Assembly (NCBI GenBank): GCA_017545365.1
Contig: JAFWOP010000146.1
Span: forward strand, 1-12,613
Length of the DNA stretch: 12,613 nucleotides
From: Bacteroidales bacterium
Lineage (GTDB): Bacteria > Bacteroidota > Bacteroidia > Bacteroidales > P3
Direction of reading: 5' to 3'
Part shown: positions 1 to 6,151 of the stretch, one piece after another
Layout: each line of letters starts with the position of its first letter
How positions within the stretch are numbered: the first letter of the stretch is position 1
Notes under the pieces: generated by a model
The model's database searches: none
What the model was told of the DNA's origin: nothing
The model's input: the letters and a program-made list of their open reading frames with translations, nothing else
Made by a program: the position numbers and the translations under genes

Positions 1-138
1 CAGCTGAATGCTTAGATTGCCAACCGTGTTGCACTCCGCGATTTTATCTTGGAGAGCAGCAATGATGTCGGCAGGAATTACCTTGTCAAGGTACTTCCGT
101 ACACTATGACGTGCAGATATGGCTTCCTGTATTGTCAT
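1..138 (-). CDS. Nitroreductase family protein, N-terminal fragment (runs off left edge)
   Basis: An ATG at 138-136 opens a minus-strand frame of exactly 46 codons with no stop before the window edge. The peptide begins MTIQEAISARHSVRKYLDK and continues with an alpha-helical stretch. The R-H/R-S-V-R-K-Y signature near the N-terminus is the classic opening of nitroreductase/NfnB-like FMN enzymes, where these arginines contact the FMN phosphate. Such enzymes reduce nitro compounds, quinones or other substrates with NAD(P)H. Only the first fifth or so of a typical protein is visible, so substrate and completeness cannot be judged. No TAnnTTTG promoter is evident upstream, but the leader contains the helically spaced GCTACAT heptamers at 182-281. 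Confidence 0.72.
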   Translation of the reverse strand, partial: MTIQEAISARHSVRKYLDKVIPADIIAALQDKIAECNTVGNLSIQL

Positions 139-181
139 ATTTTTGATGATATATTACTATTCATTAATTATATGTCTTTTT

Positions 182-281
182 GCTACATTAAGATACATAC
201 CGCTACATTTTCGCTACATTGATTTATTGTCGTTATAGCATGTAAGTCGTTGTGTATCAGTCTCGCTACATCATGCTACGT
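182..281. promoter_or_regulatory. Six phased G(C/A)TACAT heptamers upstream of the nitroreductase gene
   Basis: GCTACAT occurs at 182-188, 202-208, 213-219 and 265-271. The near copies GATACAT and GCTACGT lie at 192-198 and 275-281. Start-to-start distances are 10, 10, 11, 52 and 10 bp, close to whole helical turns, so all sites face the same side of the DNA. Direct heptamers at 10-11 bp spacing are the usual binding layout for OmpR/PhoB-type response regulators. The cluster lies between the 3' end of the hipA gene and the start of the divergently placed nitroreductase-like gene, so control of the latter is the natural inference. The regulator is unknown. Confidence 0.45.
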
Positions 282-288
282 ATTTTAT

Positions 289-1614
289 TCATTTAAGTGA
301 GCGTTGGAATACCTGTTCAAACACATCCATTTCTCGCTTGGCTATACCCAGGCGAGTGGCTATGGACTTCCAATGCTTCACACCAGCCTTCACTTCTTCA
401 ATAATACGCACGGCTTCGTCTTTGCCTATCATATACTCCTCCGAAGAATCGAGCAACACCTGAAGGTCTGCATGATTCGTTGTGGAGTTGATGAGCAAAG
501 CCTGATATTCATTCAGAGTTGGATTCATGTCGTATGCCGGCGATAGCGTCCATCCTCGTGGGGTCAGCAGGAATCCATGGTTGCGGAAATGGTCGTCGCT
601 ATTGCCTATGGCTATATTGAATGCCACTCGACGATAGAGTTGACGCAGGTTCTGCTCCACGTCACAGCAGTTCTGGAGGATGAAGTCCAAGATGTCCAGA
701 TAGCCGTTGCCCGACTTGGCATCACAGCCATCAGTCAAGCCCAACAAGGTCATGGCTGATGCGAAATGCTTTCTTCGTCCTTCAACTGTCCTATCGAAAC
801 GCTTGGAGAGCAAGGCATGATATTTCTTGCCTGTCTCAATGACGCTAGTCTCTGCAGCTATGACTCCTGCCTCTTTCGCTAACAGATGACTGAGGTGTTC
901 CCAAAGGCCTACATCATAATCGTCATTCATTGATGGGAACTTGGCTACACAAAGCAAGCCTTCATCATTCATTACACTAGCCTTTGGACGGGCACCGCCA
1001 AGCGAAGTGCCTGGATGGACGAGTTGCAGGAGCCATTTCTTCTCTGGCAACTGGTTCTGCTCTTCGCTCTTCTCAATCTCCATGCTGGCTGCCACTAATG
1101 CCCTGATATCGGTCAACGGAGGAATACGAAGCGATTTCTCACAGTTAATGAATTCTCCATCTTGTTTTTGACTTCGTCTTCCTCTGTCACGACTCGGCCA
1201 TTCAAGCGAGCTTGATGGCTCTCGCTGCTCCATCGGTTCCTTGAAACGGAAACCACCCATGCGAGAGTAGTCATCGATACCCATGAGGTAATCGAACGAC
1301 GAAAGCTTTCGTACCGGGCGTTTCTCTTCCGTAGCAAGGATTTGTTCGCGACGGTTGAGCAGCAATCGTCCCCAACGGTCAGGCAATGCGTCGCTGAAGC
1401 AGCCGAAAATGTCTCTGTTCGGCTGGGTGTATTGCTGGCCAGGATAGTTGTTGATGTCTGCACTCAGGAAAAGACTGCCATACTGACGAAGCCAGTCGTT
1501 ATCGTACCTAAACGAATAGGAATCCGAACCACGAAGAGATTCATAGCCCAGCTCACCTACCAGCATTGGTGCTTCAAGCCAGTCGAAGTCCGCATAAACA
1601 TAGAGTATCTTCAT
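289..1614 (-). CDS. hipA: HipA-family serine/threonine kinase toxin
   Basis: This 441-aa protein matches the length of E. coli HipA (440 aa), with the N-terminal HipA-coupled domain (about residues 1-125) and C-terminal kinase in one chain. Visible kinase landmarks are the glycine-rich SLGGARPKAS at 204-213, a candidate ATP-binding lysine in AKFPS (K225), the catalytic-loop motif SDDHFRNHGF at 339-348 (D340, H342 and N345 match the D-x-H-x-x-N of HipA), and the metal-binding aspartate in LSPAYDM (D362). All key residues are present, so it is probably active. HipA kinases phosphorylate aminoacyl-tRNA synthetases (GltX for E. coli HipA) and stall translation; the target here is not readable. 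The start lies 3 bp after the antitoxin stop, indicating translation from one mRNA. Residues about 129-149, between N-domain and kinase, are encoded by a palindromic element shared with the antitoxin gene. Confidence 0.9.
   Translation of the reverse strand: MKILYVYADFDWLEAPMLVGELGYESLRGSDSYSFRYDNDWLRQYGSLFLSADINNYPGQQYTQPNRDIFGCFSDALPDRWGRLLLNRREQILATEEKRPVRKLSSFDYLMGIDDYSRMGGFRFKEPMEQREPSSSLEWPSRDRGRRSQKQDGEFINCEKSLRIPPLTDIRALVAASMEIEKSEEQNQLPEKKWLLQLVHPGTSLGGARPKASVMNDEGLLCVAKFPSMNDDYDVGLWEHLSHLLAKEAGVIAAETSVIETGKKYHALLSKRFDRTVEGRRKHFASAMTLLGLTDGCDAKSGNGYLDILDFILQNCCDVEQNLRQLYRRVAFNIAIGNSDDHFRNHGFLLTPRGWTLSPAYDMNPTLNEYQALLINSTTNHADLQVLLDSSEEYMIGKDEAVRIIEEVKAGVKHWKSIATRLGIAKREMDVFEQVFQRSLK
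1170..1229 (-). repeat. In-frame 60-bp palindromic element, copy in hipA
   Basis: This block is 49/60 identical, without gaps, to 1641-1700 in the antitoxin gene, including an identical run CGACTCGGCCATTCAAGC. Its core can fold into a hairpin: GCCATTCAAGC (1197-1207), a 2-nt loop, then GCTTGATGGC (1210-1219) with one bulged T. It encodes the peptide core SSSLEWPSRDRGRR inside HipA without breaking the frame. Confidence 0.75.
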
Positions 1615-1617
1615 ACC

Positions 1618-2007
1618 TTATTGTTTTTTAGAGGCACGTTGACGTAGTCCACGTCCGTCGCGACTCGGCCATTCAAGCATGTTTGATGCCTCTCGCTGCT
1701 TCGCCCGTTCACGATGTTTCAGTGCAAGATCTTGTAAAGCCCGGCCCATTTCGTCCTTCTGTGCCAGCAACAGGATATCATCATCCAGCTGGAGGGCATA
1801 GAGCACACGGAGATAAATTCCAATGGCGACAGTCGGAGCACCTTTTTCGATTCTAGCAATTGTCATAGGCGAACACGTTGCACGTTCAGCCACTTGAGCA
1901 ACACTAAGGTCACGACGCAATCGTGCCAGCCTGATTTGCTCACCAACCGTCTGCATCTTCTGCTCTAGTTTTCGGGGTAGCTTATTACCCATTGTTGTTT
2001 TACTCAT
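1618..2007 (-). CDS. hipB: HipB-like XRE-family antitoxin and autorepressor
   Basis: This 129-aa protein has an XRE/Cro-type helix-turn-helix at about residues 23-75; the segment SVAQVAERATCSPMTIARIE covers the two DNA-contact helices. Antitoxins of this family bind the HipA kinase and repress their own operon. The gene precedes hipA with a 3-bp gap, the canonical order. The start at 2007 puts the TAACTTTG -10-like element (2036-2043) about 29 bp upstream, consistent with a short leader; an internal ATG six codons in is possible. After the HTH a charged helix leads to a C-terminal tail, residues about 103-123, encoded by the palindromic element shared with hipA and ending LRQRASKKQ. In E. coli the HipB C-terminus inserts into HipA, so this tail may touch the partner; that is inference. 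Confidence 0.87.
   Translation of the reverse strand: MSKTTMGNKLPRKLEQKMQTVGEQIRLARLRRDLSVAQVAERATCSPMTIARIEKGAPTVAIGIYLRVLYALQLDDDILLLAQKDEMGRALQDLALKHRERAKQREASNMLEWPSRDGRGLRQRASKKQ
1641..1700 (-). repeat. In-frame 60-bp palindromic element, copy in hipB
   Basis: This is the second copy of the element at 1170-1229, in the same orientation and the same reading frame, giving REASNMLEWPSRDGRG at the antitoxin C-terminus (hipA copy: REPSSSLEWPSRDRGR). The hairpin core is weaker here because GTTTGATGCC (1681-1690) has drifted from perfect pairing with GCCATTCAAGC (1668-1678). Confidence 0.75.
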
Positions 2008-2015
2008 ATCGAGAT

Positions 2016-2030
2016 GTAATTTACTATTAC
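2016..2030. promoter_or_regulatory. Candidate HipB operator, GTAAT-N5-ATTAC
   Basis: A perfect 5-bp inverted repeat with a 5-bp spacer lies between the -7 element (2036-2043) and the hipB start codon (2007), where a bound dimer would block transcription. XRE antitoxins usually autoregulate through such palindromes. A single 10-of-15 symmetric site in AT-rich DNA can arise by chance. Confidence 0.4.
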
Positions 2031-2035
2031 GATTG

Positions 2036-2043
2036 CAAAGTTA
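2036..2043 (-). promoter_or_regulatory. Promoter -7 element of hipBA (TAACTTTG)
   Basis: Read on the minus strand this is TAACTTTG, matching the Bacteroidetes TAnnTTTG element, placed 29 bp before the antitoxin start. No clear TTTG -33 box is found 19-21 bp further upstream, as expected for a weak or regulated promoter. Confidence 0.55.
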
Positions 2044-2164
2044 ATGCTTTTTCTCTATTTTATGTTAGGTTATGGTAATAAAATGACTTGCGTGAGGATT
2101 TTTTAACATATCATTGTTCATGAGTGTTTCATTTTCGCAATAAATATGAAATAACGGCTAATTA

Positions 2165-2196
2165 TTTGCTTATATCCTTGATTCTTTTTATATTTG
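2165..2196 (+). promoter_or_regulatory. Promoter of the C39-like peptidase gene
   Basis: TTTG at 2165-2168, a 20-bp spacer and TATATTTG at 2189-2196 fit the Bacteroidetes consensus. Transcription should begin near 2203, giving a leader of roughly 18 nt with a purine-rich GAGGAA directly before the ATG at 2221. The -7 element overlaps a possible upstream TTG start, which rules that start out. Confidence 0.7.
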
Positions 2197-2220
2197 CAGC
2201 AGGATTATATTTTTGAGGAA

Positions 2221-2940
2221 ATGAAGTTGAAATCAATAGTTAAGACCTTGTTGGTCGTAGGGATGCTCTCGTGGGTGGCAGTCGGCTTCGCACAGAATCA
2301 GGAAGGACTGCCTGGCAACCAGGGCAATTCGTTAAGCAAACTAATGGCGATGCTCGGCAAGATGACTGACGAGCAGAAGGCATATGCCCGTGCAAACTGG
2401 CTGGTAACACCGGAGGCATATACGAACCGGCACGACCATCCGTCGTCGTACATCATATCTCCAAACCCGGCTCCCGACACACAGAAGACCTACGAATGTT
2501 CGGGATGCTCCAGTGCCTACTTGCTGCGTTTCTACGGTGAGAGCGTCAACGGAGTGGAATTGTTCAACCAGCCAACCTTCCCTTGCAAACACAGCGAGGG
2601 CGCCTACCCCAAATGCTTCAAGGTACTATTTGAAGAACAACTGGGCAACTACACAACGGAGTATTACACGGGCACCACCGACGACCTGAAAGACGCCGTC
2701 AGCAAGGGAACGCCCGTCATCGTATTGCTTTTCAACGGGAAAACCCTGCATTATGTGCCTGTGGTGGGCTACGACGAGGAGCACTTCTTCATCCAGGATT
2801 CCGTTGATGAGTATCGGAATGTGGACGACTGTGATGACTTCAACCGGTCGGTGGAGATTCCTGTGTTCGACAAGATGTGGAACATCCCCATTGAATCTTG
2901 TCAGCGGCTGTTTGTGATTGTGGGAAAGAATAAGGGATAG
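2221..2940 (+). CDS. Secreted C39-like cysteine peptidase domain protein
   Basis: This 239-aa protein starts with a clear signal peptide (residues 1-24, hydrophobic core then VGFA before QNQ) and no lipobox, so export to the periplasm or beyond is expected. The domain at about 85-235 has papain-fold, peptidase C39_2-like landmarks: a candidate nucleophile in GCSSAYLLRFYG (C96), a histidine in LHYVPVVGYDEEHFF (H177) and a following acidic residue in IQDS (D193), in the right order and spacing. C39-type domains cleave peptides after double glycine in bacteriocin exporters, but free-standing secreted relatives have mostly unknown substrates. Five further cysteines (C93, C122, C132, C204, C227) could form disulfides. 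The start at 2221 is chosen because the promoter lies just upstream. It lies 84 bp before the receptor gene on the same strand, so partial co-transcription is possible. Family assignment rests on motifs only. Confidence 0.66.
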   Translation: MKLKSIVKTLLVVGMLSWVAVGFAQNQEGLPGNQGNSLSKLMAMLGKMTDEQKAYARANWLVTPEAYTNRHDHPSSYIISPNPAPDTQKTYECSGCSSAYLLRFYGESVNGVELFNQPTFPCKHSEGAYPKCFKVLFEEQLGNYTTEYYTGTTDDLKDAVSKGTPVIVLLFNGKTLHYVPVVGYDEEHFFIQDSVDEYRNVDDCDDFNRSVEIPVFDKMWNIPIESCQRLFVIVGKNKG

Positions 2941-3024
2941 TTTTGCGGACAAATTCTATATAGTTACAAAAAAAAATCCGCATTCGTTTAAACTTTTTCC
3001 CCAGTTGTGAGTCTAATCAAATGT

Positions 3025-5619
3025 ATGAACCGGTTTTTCATTTCATTGCTGCTGTGCATGTGTGCACTGGCAGCATCAGCACAAGGACTAATTAGAGGTA
3101 AGGTATTAGACAGACAGACCAGCGAGCCATTGGGTTTCGTGGCTGTGAAAGTGGTACGCCAAGGCACCGATGCCTTGGTGCAAGGCACCGTGACCGATGA
3201 GGAAGGAAACTTCCTTGTCGATGGACTGCCCAACGGCAACTACACGCTGCAGCTGTCGTTCGTGGGCTATAAGCCTCATGAACGCAACATCCAGATCAGC
3301 GACCGCCATCGTAACCATCACCTGCAGGCGCTCTATCTCGCCGAGGAGGCACGACAGCTGAAGGAGGTCACCGTCACCGGCCAGCGCTCGTCGATGAAAC
3401 TCGAGGTCGACCGCAAGTCGTTCGACGTGTCGCAGCTGGTCACCAATGCCGGACAGTCGGCATCGGAGGCGCTTGAGAACATCCCTTCGGTGGAGGTCGA
3501 CAACGATGGTAACGTGTCGCTGCGAGGCAACTCCAGCGTGGAAGTATGGATTAACGGCAAGGCCAGCGGACTCACCGCCGACAACCGTGCACAGATTCTG
3601 CAGCAGTTGCCTGCTGAAAGCATCGAACGCATTGAGGTCATCGACAACCCTTCGGCGAAATTCTCGGCCGAAGGCTCGGCAGGCATCATCAACATCGTGT
3701 TGAAGAAGGACCTGAAGCCAGGCTACTACGGCTCTTATCAGGTGGGAGCCAACACGCGGGGCGGTGCCAATACCAGCTTCAACATCAACTACAACTCACC
3801 GCTCCTCGATGCCTATGCCAACATCGGTTTCCGCCACCGAGAGAACAAAAGCCACAACGAGAGCGAACAACTGTTCACGCAGACCAATCAGTTCCAGTGG
3901 TATCGTGGCGAGACTGCCAATCGCGGCAACAACCTCTTCAGTCGTGCCGGCATCACCCTGCATGCCACGAAGAAGGACGACTTCTCGCTGTCGGGCATGA
4001 TGATGAAAGGACACAACAACAACCGCGGCCTCACGCCCTACCACTATGGTTCCCTCGACGGTAGCGAAGGCCTCAACGCCGGCACCTTCGACGGCTACGA
4101 CTTCACCACCCTCTCACCTGACCGCACGATGACGCGACTTAACCGCTCGCGCGGAGATATGCAGATGCTCTACACGGAGTTCAACTACCGACACTCCTTC
4201 ACCGACCGACACTATCTGGACTTCGTTGTCGATTTCCACCGTTGGAAGTCAGACAACGACAACTTCTACCAGGACAGCACGGTCTTCTATACTCCTACAC
4301 CGCAGCCCACCCAGTACAACTACCAGTCGCGGCCCATGCACATGAACAACCGTACCTGGGAGGTGAAGCTCGACTATGAGAACCCCATCTCCGAGACCTT
4401 CCAGATGCAGGCAGGCTATCAGGCTCGCTTCTCGCATGAGAACACGCCACAGGAGTCGTTCATCGACAACCAGAACTGGGATGGTCACGCCGCCGTAGAG
4501 GATAAACTCTACTTCAACCGTTTCATCTACGATATGGATGTGCACGCCCTCTATGCCACCGCTACGCTGAAATTCGGCAACTTCGGTGTGATGGGCGGTC
4601 TGCGTGGCGAATACTGGCGCGTCGACACCGAGAGTTACGACTGGGAACAGGAGCACGCCTCGAGCAACACTTCGTCCTCCCTCCCTGCTGGGGAGGGTCG
4701 GGGTGGGGCTCCAATCGCCTTCAAGAAGGACTACTTCCAGCTCTTCCCGTCGGTGTTCCTCTCCTATCAGATCACCGATAACGACCAGCTGCAGCTGAAC
4801 TACACGCGCCGTCTGCGCCGTCCTTGGGGCGGACAGCTCAACTCCTTCCGCGACACCCGCGATGCCACCACCGTCTCCTTTGGTAACCCCGAGCTCACAC
4901 CGGAGTACAGCAACTCCTTCTCGATCAACTATCTGAAGACGTGGACCGAGCACTCGATGATGATCTCTGCCTACTACCGCCCCACGAGCGATGTCATGCA
5001 GCGCATCAACTGGCAGAACCCCACCGACGGACTGTTCTACTCCACTTCGAAGAATGTTGCGAAGAGTCTCTCGTCGGGACTGGAGCTCACGGTGAAGAAT
5101 AAGCTCTTCCGATTCCTCGACCTCACCACGTCAGCCAATGCCTACTACTATAAACTCAATGGGTTTACGTACAACATCGACGGACAGACCGTCACCGGCG
5201 AGGAGCAGTCGCGCTTCACTTGGAATGCTCGCATGATTGCATCGTTCATCCTGCCCTACGACCTCTCCATACAGCTCACGGGCAACTACCGCTCGAAGCA
5301 GGTCATTACACAGGGTTATCGCAAACCCGCCTACGGACTTGACTTCGGACTCCGCAAGCACTTCTTCGACAAGAAGCTCATGCTCGCCATCAACTGCCGC
5401 GACGTACTCGACTCGCGCCGCTGGGAGAACATCACCGAGAGCCAGACCTTCATGCGCCATCAGCTGAACCGTCGCCGCTCTCGCACCGTTAACTTCACGC
5501 TCACTTATAACTTCGGCAACATGAAGCCGAAAATCAAGGAAGGCGAAGAGGGACAGGACCGCAACGGCGACGACAACAATGGCGGCTTCGGCAACCAGGG
5601 CGGCGGCATGGATGAATAA
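3025..5619 (+). CDS. Outer membrane beta-barrel protein, TonB-dependent receptor type
   Basis: This 864-aa protein has a signal peptide (residues 1-20, ending SAQ), a carboxypeptidase-regulatory-like beta-sandwich at about 22-105 (GKVLDRQTSEPLGFVAVKV...), a TonB plug domain at about 125-230 (ALENIPSVEVDNDGNVSLRG; INGKASG; IERIEVIDNPSAKFSAEGSAG) and a C-terminal beta-barrel of the Bacteroidetes outer-membrane-beta-barrel family ending near RTVNFTLTYNFGN (about 828-840). A 24-residue Gly/Asn/Asp-rich tail follows the last strand. No SusD partner follows, so it is not a standard glycan SusC; the substrate is unknown. Residues about 550-563 (SSSLPAGEGRGGAP) come from an inserted palindromic element in a predicted extracellular loop. 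ATG at 3025 is preferred over GTG at 3007 because the signal peptide then starts normally (MNRFF). A weak -7 candidate TAAACTTT lies at 2989-2996. Confidence 0.9.
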   Translation: MNRFFISLLLCMCALAASAQGLIRGKVLDRQTSEPLGFVAVKVVRQGTDALVQGTVTDEEGNFLVDGLPNGNYTLQLSFVGYKPHERNIQISDRHRNHHLQALYLAEEARQLKEVTVTGQRSSMKLEVDRKSFDVSQLVTNAGQSASEALENIPSVEVDNDGNVSLRGNSSVEVWINGKASGLTADNRAQILQQLPAESIERIEVIDNPSAKFSAEGSAGIINIVLKKDLKPGYYGSYQVGANTRGGANTSFNINYNSPLLDAYANIGFRHRENKSHNESEQLFTQTNQFQWYRGETANRGNNLFSRAGITLHATKKDDFSLSGMMMKGHNNNRGLTPYHYGSLDGSEGLNAGTFDGYDFTTLSPDRTMTRLNRSRGDMQMLYTEFNYRHSFTDRHYLDFVVDFHRWKSDNDNFYQDSTVFYTPTPQPTQYNYQSRPMHMNNRTWEVKLDYENPISETFQMQAGYQARFSHENTPQESFIDNQNWDGHAAVEDKLYFNRFIYDMDVHALYATATLKFGNFGVMGGLRGEYWRVDTESYDWEQEHASSNTSSSLPAGEGRGGAPIAFKKDYFQLFPSVFLSYQITDNDQLQLNYTRRLRRPWGGQLNSFRDTRDATTVSFGNPELTPEYSNSFSINYLKTWTEHSMMISAYYRPTSDVMQRINWQNPTDGLFYSTSKNVAKSLSSGLELTVKNKLFRFLDLTTSANAYYYKLNGFTYNIDGQTVTGEEQSRFTWNARMIASFILPYDLSIQLTGNYRSKQVITQGYRKPAYGLDFGLRKHFFDKKLMLAINCRDVLDSRRWENITESQTFMRHQLNRRRSRTVNFTLTYNFGNMKPKIKEGEEGQDRNGDDNNGGFGNQGGGMDE
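4676..4709. repeat. GC-rich palindromic element inserted in the beta-barrel gene
   Basis: A perfect hairpin CCCTCCC-TGCTG-GGGAGGG (4679-4697) is followed by the G-rich run GTCGGGGTGGGG. The block encodes LPAGEGRGG in the gene's frame and the phrase PTPTLPSREGG on the opposite strand. I recall these peptide phrases as typical of a dispersed Bacteroidetes palindromic element that also occurs between genes; that recollection needs a search. Its composition stands apart from the surrounding coding sequence. Confidence 0.6.
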
Positions 5620-5640
5620 GTCCCGAGGCTTTTTTATTTA

Positions 5641-5758
5641 TCAAGAATTAGAGAATTGGAGAATTTTCTTACTCTCATTGAATGATTAAAGAATTATTCG
5701 TCACAAATTCTGATTCATTCCCACTTATGCAGAAATTCTCCAATTCTCTAATTCTTGA
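5641..5758. repeat. Long inverted repeat: perfect 26-bp arms around 66 bp
   Basis: The arm 5641-5666 is the exact reverse complement of 5733-5758. Each arm is itself an 8-bp periodic sequence of the type GAATTnGA repeated three times. The 66-bp interior contains a second imperfect inverted pair (GAATGATTAAAGAATT near 5679-5694 with AATTCTGATTCATTC near 5705-5720). Outside the arms, AGTCCC (5619-5624, touching the stop codon) pairs with GGGACT (5773-5778), so the symmetry extends over about 160 bp. It may act as a 3'-end or terminator structure for the receptor mRNA or be a miniature mobile or REP-like element; no transposase is present. Confidence 0.7.
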
Positions 5759-5823
5759 CAATAATAACTATTGGGACTAAATGTATATAAATGCCAAGTA
5801 AAGCAAAAAAACAACTTTTTTTC

Positions 5824-5854
5824 TTTGCATTTCGCTCACTTATTCGTACTTTTG
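5824..5854 (+). promoter_or_regulatory. Upstream promoter P1 of the tRNA-Arg region
   Basis: TTTG at 5824-5827, a 19-bp spacer and TACTTTTG at 5847-5854 fit the consensus. The whole element resembles the downstream promoter at 5908-5938 (shared CGCTC and TTCGTA context), suggesting a duplicated promoter 84 bp apart. Transcription would begin near 5861. Confidence 0.55.
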
Positions 5855-5890
5855 CGATTAAAATCGTGAAGTTACTCCATCTCGGCATAA

Positions 5891-5910
5891 AAAAGAAACG
5901 AGTTTCTTTT
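5891..5910 (+). terminator. Hairpin AAAAGAAAC-GA-GTTTCTTTT between tandem promoters
   Basis: Perfect 9-bp arms (5891-5899 and 5902-5910) with a 2-nt loop end in a T-run. It could terminate RNA from the first promoter after about 50 nt, or simply be a palindromic regulator site, since its right arm overlaps the TTTG box (5908-5911) of the tRNA promoter. The stem has few G-C pairs, so terminator strength is doubtful. Confidence 0.35.
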
Positions 5911-5938
5911 GTTCTGCGCTCGATTTTTCGTAACTTTG
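5908..5938 (+). promoter_or_regulatory. Proximal promoter P2 of tRNA-Arg
   Basis: TTTG at 5908-5911, a 19-bp spacer and TAACTTTG at 5931-5938 form an excellent Bacteroidetes promoter. The start would fall near 5945, about 23 nt before the mature tRNA 5' end. Confidence 0.8.
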
Positions 5939-5967
5939 CACCTTGTAACGCAAATGTGCGTCGATGG

Positions 5968-6039
5968 GCTCCCTTAGTTCAATGGATAGAACAAGTCTCT
6001 CCTAAAGATTAGATCCGAGTTCGATTCTCGGAGGGAGTA
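5968..6039 (+). tRNA. tRNA-Arg(CCU)
   Basis: All four arms fold. The acceptor is GCTCCCT with AGGGAGT (first pair G-U) plus discriminator A. The D-stem is GTTC with GAAC. The anticodon stem is AGTCT with AGATT around the loop CTCCTAA, giving anticodon CCU, which reads AGG. The T-arm is CCGAG-TTCGATT-CTCGG. No CCA is encoded (CTT follows), as is usual in Bacteroidetes. It is 72 nt with a 5-nt variable loop and no intron. Integrases often use tRNA-Arg genes as attachment sites, but no integrase or repeated 3' end is visible here. Confidence 0.95.
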
Positions 6040-6042
6040 CTT

Positions 6043-6083
6043 GCGCCGAAGGCGCGATTAAGCTTCATAAGCTGCGACGCAGC
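6043..6083 (+). repeat. Three consecutive mini-hairpins after the tRNA
   Basis: GCGCC-GAA-GGCGC (6043-6055), AGCTT-CAT-AAGCT (6061-6073) and GCTGC-GAC-GCAGC (6071-6083) are perfect 5-bp stems with 3-nt loops; the last two share GCT and cannot form together. No T-run follows, so this is not a standard terminator. It could serve tRNA 3'-end processing, or be a dispersed repeat. Confidence 0.5.
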
Positions 6084-6151
6084 GTTCAAGGTTCAATACA
6101 CCTTTCACAAACTTTCCACTATCCTCTATTAACTATCAACTTCTCAACATC

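Noticed and set aside
2194..2220. Upstream TTG start for the C39-like protein
   Set aside because: The TTG is part of the TATATTTG promoter element and lies before the expected transcription start. The ATG at 2221 begins a normal signal peptide.
4676..4709. Frameshift or broken receptor gene at the G-rich run
   Set aside because: The frame continues through the element into well-formed barrel sequence, so the gene is intact.
4249..4953. 234-codon minus-strand frame inside the beta-barrel gene
   Set aside because: It is an antisense shadow. Its only recognisable phrase (PTPTLPSREGG) comes from the inserted palindromic element.
5791..6012. 73-codon plus-strand frame running into the tRNA
   Set aside because: It overlaps two promoters and the tRNA body, so it is not a gene.
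5968..6083. Integration (att) site at tRNA-Arg
   Set aside because: No integrase gene, no repeated tRNA 3' end and no compositional break next to the tRNA.
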